From positions 884,690 through 893,094 of the forward strand of contig CM001047.1 of assembly GCA_000183865.1 (NCBI GenBank): a stretch of 8,405 bases of DNA. The letters run 5' to 3'. Made by a program: the position numbers and the translations under genes. This stretch comes from Listeria marthii FSL S4-120. GTDB taxonomy: Bacteria > Bacillota > Bacilli > Lactobacillales > Listeriaceae. Of this stretch, positions 1-5,751 are shown piece by piece. Position 1 is the stretch's first letter. Each line of letters begins with the position of its first letter. The notes beneath the pieces are model-generated. The model saw nothing but the letters and a program-made list of their open reading frames with translations. It was not told the origin of the DNA and did no database searches.

Positions 1-23
1 GGGTTCAAATCCCGTCGGGACCG
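1..23 (+). tRNA. 3' end of a tRNA gene (partial, identity not determinable)
   Basis: The first bases fit the T-arm and 3' acceptor strand of a tRNA. A GG-TTCAAAT-CC element gives the T stem and a seven-base loop with the conserved T54, T55, C56, A58 and C61. Five bases of 3' T stem follow, then seven bases (CGGGACC) that would pair with a 5' acceptor strand GGTCCCG, then a G discriminator. CCA is not encoded: CTC follows. The anticodon lies outside the window, so the amino acid cannot be read. An arginine tRNA is possible but unproven. A hairpin terminator follows immediately, so this is the end of that transcript. Confidence 0.8.
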
Positions 24-26
24 CTC

Positions 27-61
27 AAAAAGAATTCAAGTTAAACTTGGATTCTTTTTTT
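27..61 (+). terminator. Rho-independent terminator of the tRNA transcript
   Basis: An AT-rich hairpin of about 15 bp has arms 27-41 and 45-59, a TAA loop at 42-44 and one G-T wobble. It ends in an unbroken run of T through 61. It lies four bases past the tRNA discriminator base. Confidence 0.85.
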
Positions 62-73
62 CGTACAGGAAAT

Positions 74-102
74 TAGACATGGCTTTTTATTTGAGTTATA
101 AT
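74..102 (+). promoter_or_regulatory. Sigma-A promoter of the OsmC-family gene
   Basis: A -35 box TAGACA (74-79, 5 of 6 to consensus) is separated by 17 bp from a perfect -10 box TATAAT (97-102). Transcription should start near 109, leaving a leader of about 40 nt. The upstream in-frame ATG at 79 lies inside this promoter and cannot be the translation start. The leader also holds a short tandem repeat, TAAGAATT twice at a 9-bp period (116-132), of unknown meaning. Confidence 0.75.
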
Positions 103-150
103 CTTATTATTCATATAAGAATTGTAAGAATTAAATTGGAGGAATTAATC

Positions 151-531
151 ATGGATTTAGTGAAAAATGGGAAAGTATTAGAACTTGTACATCCAAGTGG
201 AAACTGGACATTAATCAAAGAAGAAGGTTTTTCTCCAGTTCAAATAACCGTGGCTGCTGTTGCGGCTTGTAGCGGGTACGTATATCAAACATTACTTGAG
301 AAAAAACGAATTGAAATAAATGATTTAAGTATTCACACGGATTATGAGCAAGATCAAGAAAGCGCCGTGCATGTTTTGACGAAAATTAATGTTACTTTTA
401 CGGTGGATTTAGTAGATAAAAGCAACCAAGTGAAAGCCGAAAAAGCGGTGCATTTAGTGAAAGATGCCTGCCCAGTTGCGAAAAGTTTAGACCCATCGAT
501 TGAAATTAATGAGATTGTTGTTTTTAAATAA
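151..531 (+). CDS. OsmC/Ohr-family peroxide-stress protein
   Basis: A 126-residue protein of the OsmC fold, a family of cytoplasmic dimers in which two cysteines reduce organic hydroperoxides. The two expected cysteines are visible: Cys40 in an Ala-Ala-Cys-Ser-Gly motif opening the central helix, and Cys107 in Lys-Asp-Ala-Cys-Pro-Val-Ala. The spacing and the CPVA second motif resemble the YhfA/YmaD-like OsmC branch more than classical Ohr, so the substrate is uncertain. The start at 151 is chosen over the in-frame ATG at 79 because a strong GGAGG (138-142) sits 8 bases upstream of it, the residues before Met31 of the longer form match no OsmC sequence pattern, and the promoter lies between the two starts. 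The gene is monocistronic, with its own promoter and a terminator 9 bases after the stop codon. Confidence 0.88.
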   Translation: MDLVKNGKVLELVHPSGNWTLIKEEGFSPVQITVAAVAACSGYVYQTLLEKKRIEINDLSIHTDYEQDQESAVHVLTKINVTFTVDLVDKSNQVKAEKAVHLVKDACPVAKSLDPSIEINEIVVFK

Positions 532-540
532 ATGACTAGT

Positions 541-571
541 AGACCGAGCCTTGTTGCTTGGTCTGTTTTTT
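541..571 (+). terminator. Rho-independent terminator after the OsmC-family gene
   Basis: A 9-bp stem (541-549 with 556-564, one G-T wobble) closes a 6-base loop and is followed by GTTTTTT. Confidence 0.88.
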
Positions 572-578
572 GCGTTTA

Positions 579-614
579 GTTTGGCTTGATTACTTAAAGG
601 GAAGGCTATATACT
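579..614 (+). promoter_or_regulatory. Promoter of the YdeI-like gene, with a possible overlapping sigma-B site
   Basis: A sigma-A promoter is readable as TTGATT (586-591), 17 bp, TATACT (609-614). Overlapping it is a weaker sigma-B-like pair, GTTTGG (579-584), 14 bp, GGGAAG (599-604). That pair keeps the GTTT and GGG cores at legal spacing but has three mismatches to GTTTWW/GGGWAW. The sigma-A reading is the better supported. Confidence 0.6.
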
Positions 615-646
615 GGAACCGAACAATACAAACGAGGTGCTGGGAC

Positions 647-1321
647 ATGGAAGAAAAAACAATAGTAGAAAAATTACAACTGACTAAATATAAAGAAGCA
701 GTCATCCTAAATCAACCAGATCGAGCGGATTATTTCCGAAATCTAGCAAATTATGAGGAAAAAATGGCTGATAAACAATACGATTTAATTTTCGATTTTG
801 TTGAAACGCTCGAAGAATTGATTACGTTCGTGCAAAAAGTTATTGCTGAGAATAAACTTTCCGTTGATGGTTATTTATTTTTCGCCTACCCCAAAAAAGG
901 CAATAAAAAGTTCGATACATACGTGCACCGCGATGAATTAATGCCGGCGCTAAAAACCGATGAAGAAGGATATGTGGATGGCAGCACACTCAAATTCACG
1001 CGAATGGTCGCACTTGATGAAACGTACACAGTTGTTGGCCTAAAAGAAGCAACAAAGCTAAAAGCAAAGGGCGTCAAAAAGAATAATCCTTCCGCAGATG
1101 AATACGCCGACCACGTTCCTCTAGTCGCAGAATTTTTAGCAGACAAAGGTGATTTACAAACCTTCTATAACAATCTAGCAACAGGCTACCAGCGAGTATG
1201 GGCGCGTTATATTTATTCTGCCAAACAACCAGCCACACAAGAAAAAAGACGTTTAGAAATGGTCGATATTTTGAGCCAAGGTTATAAAACAAAAGATCTT
1301 TACCGACAAGGGAAAAAGTAA
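647..1321 (+). CDS. YdeI/OmpD-associated-type two-domain protein of unknown function
   Basis: A 224-residue soluble protein without signal peptide or membrane segment. Residues about 42-133 look like the DUF3052-like fold: a hydrophobic strand, then Asp-Gly-Tyr-Leu-Phe-Phe-Ala-Tyr-Pro-Lys-Lys-Gly (74-85), and a later basic and aromatic strand containing Ala-Leu-Asp-Glu-Thr-Tyr (122-127). Residues about 158-215 match the YdeI/OmdA domain: a helix ending in Gly-Tyr-Gln-Arg-x-Trp-Ala-Arg-Tyr-Ile (180-189), then Ser-Ala-Lys-Gln-Pro-Ala-Thr-x-Glu-Lys-Arg-Arg (191-202), the family's most recognisable block. Family members have been called bacteriocin-protection proteins, but their biochemical role is not established and I do not assign one. 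The start is set by GAGGTG (634-639), 7 bases upstream. It is flanked by its own promoter and terminator, so it stands alone. Confidence 0.8.
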   Translation: MEEKTIVEKLQLTKYKEAVILNQPDRADYFRNLANYEEKMADKQYDLIFDFVETLEELITFVQKVIAENKLSVDGYLFFAYPKKGNKKFDTYVHRDELMPALKTDEEGYVDGSTLKFTRMVALDETYTVVGLKEATKLKAKGVKKNNPSADEYADHVPLVAEFLADKGDLQTFYNNLATGYQRVWARYIYSAKQPATQEKRRLEMVDILSQGYKTKDLYRQGKK

Positions 1322-1348
1322 CCAGATAATTTTATTTGGTTATTTTTT
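1320..1348 (+). terminator. Rho-independent terminator overlapping the stop of the YdeI-like gene
   Basis: A stem of 9-10 bp (1320-1329 with 1332-1341, one G-T wobble) has a very tight loop and is followed by ATTTTTTAT. Its left arm includes the last two bases of the TAA stop codon. Confidence 0.7.
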
Positions 1349-1387
1349 ATGTTTGAAACTGCTTCTTTATGTAAAAGTCTCTAGGCG

Positions 1388-1396
1388 TGATAGAAT
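1388..1396 (+). promoter_or_regulatory. Extended -10 promoter of the phosphatase-gor-histidine phosphatase operon
   Basis: TGA-TAGAAT gives an extended -10 element (TGn at 1388-1390, -10 at 1391-1396). No good -35 box is found 16-18 bp upstream, which is typical of extended -10 promoters. It lies about 57 bp before the first start codon of the operon. Confidence 0.5.
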
Positions 1397-1452
1397 AGAG
1401 GGGGAATAAGACGAAGGAAAATCTTGTTGCACTGGAAAAGGGGACATGCAGG

Positions 1453-1950
1453 ATGGCGAATTATATTAACAAAGAAAGGCGCCAAATTGATTTTGATCCA
1501 TTTGATTTACGGATAATTGCCGTACCAGAAGTAGTAGCGGTGCAGTTTAAGCCGCGCTCAGAGCATACTTTACTTATTCGTATTGCGGATGTCGGCGCAA
1601 CCTATCAGCCACTCAAACACGAATCACTTTTTGAAGCTATTTTGCCCGTTCATTTTAATGATATTAACGAAGAAGATGATTACTGGGGACTTAGTGACAA
1701 AGAGCAAGCGGAGATGAAACTATTTAATGAAGTACATCGCGATTTGATTTATGATTTTGTGGACGCACACCCAGATTTTACGCAGATTGTTGTCCATTGT
1801 CACGCGGGAGTCAGCCGAAGTAGCGCGGTTGCTATGGGGATTGCTGAACATCTAGAGGACACGGACACGTATAATAAACTTCAAGTAATTAAACGATATT
1901 TACCAAATCCGCGGGTTCTTGCGATTATGCGGGGCGAAGCGTATTTATAA
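1453..1950 (+). CDS. Predicted protein tyrosine/dual-specificity phosphatase
   Basis: A 165-residue soluble protein carrying the signature loop of cysteine-dependent protein phosphatases: His-Cys-His-Ala-Gly-Val-Ser-Arg-Ser-Ser (115-124). Cys116 would be the nucleophile and Arg122 the phosphate-binding residue. A hydrophobic strand (Gln-Ile-Val-Val, 111-114) runs into the loop and a helix follows, as in dual-specificity phosphatases. The general acid is probably Asp70 or Asp72 in Phe-Asn-Asp-Ile-Asn. The C-terminal Leu-Pro-Asn-Pro-Arg (150-154) resembles the predicted phosphatases of COG5350. The size differs from low-molecular-weight PTPs, whose CX5R loop is N-terminal. The substrate is unknown. 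An AAAGGGG Shine-Dalgarno precedes the start by about 9 bases. The gene lies 34 bp upstream of glutathione reductase with no terminator between them, so the two are probably cotranscribed. Confidence 0.78.
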   Translation: MANYINKERRQIDFDPFDLRIIAVPEVVAVQFKPRSEHTLLIRIADVGATYQPLKHESLFEAILPVHFNDINEEDDYWGLSDKEQAEMKLFNEVHRDLIYDFVDAHPDFTQIVVHCHAGVSRSSAVAMGIAEHLEDTDTYNKLQVIKRYLPNPRVLAIMRGEAYL

Positions 1951-1984
1951 AACGAAAACGAAGAAATGTTAGGAGAGATTTTGA

Positions 1985-3334
1985 ATGGAGAAGCATTATG
2001 ATTATATTGCGATTGGTGGCGGTAGTGGCGGGATTGCTTCGATTAATCGCGCAGCCATGCACGGCGCAAAATGTGCATTAATTGAGCCGAAATTTTTAGG
2101 TGGGACATGTGTAAATGTTGGTTGTGTTCCGAAAAAAGTCATGTGGTACGGCGCGCAAATCAAAGAAGCAATGGATTTATACGCAGATGCCTATGGTTAC
2201 CAAGTGGATGCAAGCTTTAACTTCCAAAAATTAGTCGAAAACCGAGAAGCATACATTGAACGCATTCGCGGTTCCTACAAAAATGGTCTTGATAATAATA
2301 ATGTAGATTGGATAAAAGGTTATGCCGAATTTGTCGATGAAAAAACATTACGTGTAAACGGCGAACTAGTAACCGCAGATCATATTTTAATTGCAACGGG
2401 CGGCGAACCAGCGCTTCCTTCTATTCCAGGTGCAGAATTCGGCATCACATCAGATGGCTTTTTTGCATTAAAAGAACTACCTAAAAAAGTGGCGGTTGTT
2501 GGCGCGGGCTACATCGCAGTTGAGCTTGCTGGCGTATTACAACAACTTGGCTCAGAAACACATCTTTTTGTACGGAAACATGCACCACTTAGAAATTTCG
2601 ACCCACTTTTAACTGATACATTAACCGAAATTATCGAGCAATCGGATATGACGTTGCATAAACACGCTGTTCCGCAAAAAGTCGAAAAAAATTCAGACGG
2701 CAGTTTAACATTAAGCTTAGAAGATGGTCGCACAGAAACGGTCGATACGCTTATTTGGGCAATTGGACGTAAGCCAGTTATCAAAGGACTTCAAATCGAA
2801 AAAGCGGGCGTAAAACTCTTAGAAAGCGGACATATCGCTGTAGATAAGTTCCAAAACACAAATGTGGAGGGGATTTATGCCGTTGGCGATGTAACAGGGC
2901 ATTACGAATTAACCCCGGTCGCAATTGCTGCCGGCCGCCGCTTGTCAGAACGCCTTTTTAACAATAAAACAAATGCTCATTTAAATTATGAAAACATTCC
3001 AACCGTCGTATTTAGCCATCCAGCTATCGGAACGGTCGGTTTAACAGAACCAGAAGCAATCGAAAAATATGGCAAAGAAAATATCAAAGTGTACACTTCT
3101 AGCTTTACCTCGATGTACACAGCCATCACAGACCACCGCGAACCTTGTCGGATGAAACTAATTTGCGAAGGTAAAACGGAGCGCGTCATCGGCTTGCACG
3201 GAATTGGTTACGGCGTGGATGAAATGATTCAAGGATTCGCTGTTGCGATTAATATGGGCGCGACAAAAGCCGATTTCGACAACACAGTCGCTATCCATCC
3301 AACAGGATCTGAAGAATTTGTTACAATGAAATAG
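1985..3334 (+). CDS. gor: Glutathione reductase (NADPH)
   Basis: A 449-residue pyridine nucleotide-disulfide oxidoreductase of normal length that reduces glutathione disulfide to glutathione with NADPH in the cytoplasm. The FAD-binding Gly-Gly-Gly-Ser-Gly-Gly is at 11-16. The redox-active disulfide is Cys42-Val-Asn-Val-Gly-Cys47. The NADPH domain begins with Gly-Ala-Gly-Tyr-Ile-Ala (173-178) and carries Arg197 and Arg203 in Val-Arg-Lys-His-Ala-Pro-Leu-Arg, the two arginines that select NADPH in E. coli Gor. The second FAD contact, Gly-Asp, is at 301-302. The C-terminal catalytic pair is His438 and Glu443 (His-Pro-Thr-Gly-Ser-Glu-Glu). These residues favour glutathione reductase over dihydrolipoamide dehydrogenase or mercuric reductase. 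The ribosome binding site AGGAGAG (1971-1977) sits 7 bases before the ATG. It is the middle gene of an operon between two phosphatase-fold proteins. In Listeria, glutathione also activates the virulence regulator PrfA (established knowledge). Confidence 0.94.
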   Translation: MEKHYDYIAIGGGSGGIASINRAAMHGAKCALIEPKFLGGTCVNVGCVPKKVMWYGAQIKEAMDLYADAYGYQVDASFNFQKLVENREAYIERIRGSYKNGLDNNNVDWIKGYAEFVDEKTLRVNGELVTADHILIATGGEPALPSIPGAEFGITSDGFFALKELPKKVAVVGAGYIAVELAGVLQQLGSETHLFVRKHAPLRNFDPLLTDTLTEIIEQSDMTLHKHAVPQKVEKNSDGSLTLSLEDGRTETVDTLIWAIGRKPVIKGLQIEKAGVKLLESGHIAVDKFQNTNVEGIYAVGDVTGHYELTPVAIAAGRRLSERLFNNKTNAHLNYENIPTVVFSHPAIGTVGLTEPEAIEKYGKENIKVYTSSFTSMYTAITDHREPCRMKLICEGKTERVIGLHGIGYGVDEMIQGFAVAINMGATKADFDNTVAIHPTGSEEFVTMK

Positions 3335-3362
3335 AAAACAACGATGGAGGAGGAAGTAGGGA

Positions 3363-4037
3363 ATGGGAAAAAAATTATCACTTTATTTTGTAAGACATGG
3401 TCAAACGTATTTAAACAAAAATTTACGTATGCAAGGTTGGGCTGATACGCCGCTTACACCTGAAGGCATTGAAGTAGTCAAAGAAAGTGGTCGCGGACTG
3501 GCGGAAACGGAATTCGTTGCAGCCTACTCAAGCGACTTACACCGCACAATCGCAACAGCGGGACACTTACTTAAAGAAAATAAACACGCATTTGGTTTAA
3601 CACTAGAACCACTAAGTGAATTTCGGGAAACTTTCTTCGGTTCCTACGAAGGCGAAAAAGGCGATGTTGCATGGAATGAGATTGCGCATCATATGGGATA
3701 TGCGAATCAAGAAGAGCTATTCAAAAAAGCCGATGTGCGCGAAACAATGAACGGTACGAAAGCCGCTGATCCAACCGGAGATGCAGAAGATTTCATGACA
3801 TTTTGGACACGCGTAGAACAAGGCTTTTTACACGTTATCAATCGCCACCGTGAAACAGGCGGAAATGTCCTTATCGTCGCTCACGGAAATACTATTCGTA
3901 ACATCGTCCACGAATTAGAACCATCAATGGACGAAGCAGTCATCTTGGACAATGCGAGTGTTACCGTATTAGCCTACGAAAACGGCTTATTCAAATTAGA
4001 ACGTTTAAATGACACTTCTCATTTTAAAAAAGCATAG
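3363..4037 (+). CDS. Histidine phosphatase superfamily protein (phosphoglycerate mutase-like)
   Basis: A 224-residue member of the branch-1 histidine phosphatases. The catalytic Arg11-His12-Gly13 motif lies on the first strand and takes the phosphoryl group on His12. Arg61 follows in Ser-Ser-Asp-Leu-His-Arg-Thr, and the probable proton donor is Glu89 in Arg-Glu-Thr-Phe-Phe-Gly-Ser-Tyr-Glu-Gly. The second histidine is His174 in Val-Ala-His-Gly-Asn. It lacks features needed to call it the glycolytic 2,3-bisphosphoglycerate-dependent mutase and is better read as a broad or unassigned phosphatase. GGAGGAGG precedes the ATG. It is the last gene of the operon, 28 bp after gor, and its stop codon directly abuts a bidirectional terminator. 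Confidence 0.87.
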   Translation: MGKKLSLYFVRHGQTYLNKNLRMQGWADTPLTPEGIEVVKESGRGLAETEFVAAYSSDLHRTIATAGHLLKENKHAFGLTLEPLSEFRETFFGSYEGEKGDVAWNEIAHHMGYANQEELFKKADVRETMNGTKAADPTGDAEDFMTFWTRVEQGFLHVINRHRETGGNVLIVAHGNTIRNIVHELEPSMDEAVILDNASVTVLAYENGLFKLERLNDTSHFKKA

Positions 4038-4081
4038 AAAAAACGAGCTTTAGGAATTAGTTTCCCAAAGCTCGTTTTTTT
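4038..4081. terminator. Bidirectional terminator between convergent genes
   Basis: A 14-bp perfect stem (4038-4051 with 4067-4080) has six A on the left arm and six T on the right, so it can end transcripts from both sides. The inner part can extend with GGAA against TTTCC. It begins at the base after the plus-strand stop codon and runs into the stop codon of the minus-strand gene. Confidence 0.93.
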
Positions 4082-5216
4082 ATTCTTTCGGTGTATCCGG
4101 GTCAGGAAGATTATTATCAATCGCCAGCTGACCTCGCCGCAATTTAATTAAACGATTAACGTTAACAATAATTGTTTTCACAACCGCGTAAAGTGGAACA
4201 CCTAAGATCATTCCGAAAATTCCTGCTAAGTTTCCAGCAACAATTAAGATAATGATAATAGTTAGTGGGTGAATCGACAATGATTTACCCATAATATATG
4301 GAGAAAGTAAGTTAGAATCGATTTGTTGAACAATCGTTACAACGACAATAACTAGTAAAGCTTGGACTGGAGAAGTGAATAGCGCCACGATAACCGCGGG
4401 AGCTGCTCCAAGGAAAGGTCCAAGGTAAGGAATAATATTCGTCGCACCAGCAATGAACCCGAAAAGAAGGGCATACGGTTGACCAATAATTAAATACCCA
4501 ATGAAAGTAAATAAACCAACAAACATACAATCAATTGCTTGCGAACTAATATAAGTAGAGATTGTTTTGTTCATTTCTTTAATAATTTGTTTTGCTTCAG
4601 AACGAATACCAGCCGGGAAAAATTTACCAGAGGATTCAACGAACTTATGACCATCTTTAAACATATAAAAGACGATAAACGGTACAGTTACAAGGATCAT
4701 GACAAAGCCAGAAACGAAGGAGATGATTGCTCCAAAACTAGAAGCAACACCATCAACGACAACTGACATAAGTTTTGGTAAAGAAATATTTAGTTTCGAA
4801 AGCTCTTCTTTTATGTCCACCCCTTGGAACGCTGGGTTGTTGGAGAAGCTTTGTAACCATTTCTCAAAATCTTGCCAGTAGCCTGGAATAGCTTTGGCTA
4901 ATTCAGTGACTTGGTCTGCAAGTGTTGGTCCCAGTTGCATTACCGCTAACACGACAAGTACGATAAAGGCAATGAAAATCAAAATAACACTCAGAAGCCT
5001 TGGCACTTTTCTTTTTTCTAAAAATAACACGAGCGGATTAAATAAATAGAATAGAAATCCTGCTACTAAAATTGGCATAAATAGCGTCGAAACGATGATG
5101 CCAACTGGTGAAAATATGTACTTCATTTGCAATAGTACGAACAAAATCGCGACTACTGCTAATATTTCGATTGTCCAAAAAAATAATTTACTATCTCGAA
5201 AACGCGAAAACTTCAA
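4080..5216 (-). CDS. AI-2E family transporter (PF01594-type membrane protein)
   Basis: A 378-residue polytopic membrane protein. Hydrophobic segments lie near residues 11-31, 38-66, 73-95, 160-186, 228-245, 248-280, 283-298 and 317-352, with a soluble stretch at about 98-158 between the third and fourth. This is the usual eight-helix AI-2E layout. The conserved region Ile-Ile-Pro-Tyr-Leu-Gly-Pro (261-267), the Leu-Leu-Ser-Pro-Tyr-Ile-Met-Gly-Lys block (303-311) followed by His-Pro (316-317), and a C-terminal Gly-Ile-Phe-Gly-Met-Ile-Leu-Gly-Val-Pro (332-341) identify the family. The name comes from E. coli TqsA; other members are cation/proton antiporters, so the substrate here is open. The start codon is TTG (complement of 5214-5216), with GAAGGG (complement of 5223-5228) 6 bases upstream. 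It stands alone on the minus strand and diverges from the GntR gene. Confidence 0.88.
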   Translation of the reverse strand: MKFSRFRDSKLFFWTIEILAVVAILFVLLQMKYIFSPVGIIVSTLFMPILVAGFLFYLFNPLVLFLEKRKVPRLLSVILIFIAFIVLVVLAVMQLGPTLADQVTELAKAIPGYWQDFEKWLQSFSNNPAFQGVDIKEELSKLNISLPKLMSVVVDGVASSFGAIISFVSGFVMILVTVPFIVFYMFKDGHKFVESSGKFFPAGIRSEAKQIIKEMNKTISTYISSQAIDCMFVGLFTFIGYLIIGQPYALLFGFIAGATNIIPYLGPFLGAAPAVIVALFTSPVQALLVIVVVTIVQQIDSNLLSPYIMGKSLSIHPLTIIIILIVAGNLAGIFGMILGVPLYAVVKTIIVNVNRLIKLRRGQLAIDNNLPDPDTPKE

Positions 5217-5254
5217 ATTTTTCCCTTCTTTCTAAAACCTTATTGATAATTTTT

Positions 5255-5263
5255 ATAGTACCA
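5255..5263 (-). promoter_or_regulatory. Extended -10 promoter of the AI-2E-family gene
   Basis: On the minus strand, TGG-TACTAT reads as an extended -10 (TGn at 5261-5263, -10 at 5255-5260), about 40 bp before the TTG start. The -35 at 17-bp spacing is poor (TGGCTA, 3 of 6). Confidence 0.45.
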
Positions 5264-5297
5264 TTAACTGCTTTAAATAGCCACTGAATTAATACCG

Positions 5298-5326
5298 TTG
5301 ACGTAAAAGTATATGTGTTATACAAT
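5298..5326 (+). promoter_or_regulatory. Sigma-A promoter of the GntR-DUF1648 operon
   Basis: TTGACG (5298-5303, 5 of 6), a 17-bp spacer and TACAAT (5321-5326, 5 of 6) make one of the strongest promoters in the window. The -10 box lies inside the inverted repeat described at 5316-5336. Confidence 0.8.
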
Positions 5327-5336
5327 ATATATAACA
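5316..5336. promoter_or_regulatory. Probable operator: perfect inverted repeat over the -10 box
   Basis: TGTTATA (5316-5322) and TATAACA (5330-5336) are exact reverse complements separated by 7 bp, and the match extends imperfectly by a further base on each side. The repeat covers the -10 box and the predicted transcription start. The position and the neighbouring GntR gene suggest an autorepression site; the protein-DNA pairing is inferred. Confidence 0.6.
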
Positions 5337-5356
5337 GTTGAAGAAGAGGTGGTTTT

Positions 5357-5749
5357 ATGTTACTCGCGATTGACCTTCAATCAGACGAGCCGATTTATAC
5401 ACAAATATGTAATCAAATCATCGAAGGTATGGCAAAACGGGAACTTTTACCAGGAGATAAATTACCTTCTGTTCGAAGTCTTGGCGCAGATATTGGTATT
5501 AATTTTCATACCGTAAATAAAGCCTATCAAATTTTAAAGCAAGAAGGATTTATTCAAATTCACCGTCAAAAAGGCGTGGTTATTCATCCGGATGGGGTAG
5601 CAAAGGCGGATGAACTATTTTTTGCTAAATTACAAACAAAGCTAAGACCGCTCATCGCGGAATCGGTTGTCCGAGGTGTCACTGAAGAGAAGTGGCTCGA
5701 AGTAAGTAAAGCAATTTTTGACGAAATGCATGGACGGAGAGTGGAGTAG
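5357..5749 (+). CDS. GntR-family transcriptional regulator, YtrA subfamily
   Basis: A 130-residue DNA-binding protein. Residues about 11-75 form the GntR winged helix-turn-helix: Pro-Ile-Tyr-x-Gln-Ile (12-17), Leu-Pro-Gly-Asp-Lys-Leu-Pro-Ser-Val-Arg-Ser-Leu (31-42), the recognition helix with Asn-Phe-His-Thr-Val-Asn-Lys-Ala-Tyr (49-57), and a wing ending in Lys-Gly-Val-Val (72-75). Only about 50 residues follow, mostly helical. This short tail is typical of YtrA regulators and is too small for an FadR, HutC or MocR ligand domain. YtrA proteins usually repress their own operon with a membrane or ABC transporter partner. Here the partner is a DUF1648 membrane protein starting 2 bases after the stop. 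AGAGGTGG precedes the ATG, and a strong promoter with an inverted repeat lies upstream. Confidence 0.9.
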   Translation: MLLAIDLQSDEPIYTQICNQIIEGMAKRELLPGDKLPSVRSLGADIGINFHTVNKAYQILKQEGFIQIHRQKGVVIHPDGVAKADELFFAKLQTKLRPLIAESVVRGVTEEKWLEVSKAIFDEMHGRRVE

Positions 5750-5751
5750 AG

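Noticed and set aside
97..111. Possible PerR box at the OsmC-family promoter
   Set aside because: TTATAAT is a perfect half-site, but the second half matches the ATTATAA arm at only 3 of 7 positions, and TTATAAT is already explained as the -10 region.
79..150. N-terminal extension of the OsmC-family gene from the ATG at 79
   Set aside because: It overlaps the predicted promoter, has no good Shine-Dalgarno and does not look like OsmC sequence; GGAGG sits right before 151.
487..705. Minus-strand open frame over the end of the OsmC-family gene and the next gene
   Set aside because: It runs across a terminator, a promoter and two real genes, and shows no domain or ribosome binding site.
4539..4881. 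Plus-strand open frames opposite the AI-2E-family gene
   Set aside because: These are antisense shadows of a well-conserved membrane protein, with no ribosome binding site or recognisable composition.
5313..5516. Small 67-residue frame starting in the GntR promoter
   Set aside because: Its ATG lies upstream of the -10 box, and the frame overlaps the clearly conserved GntR helix-turn-helix in another frame.
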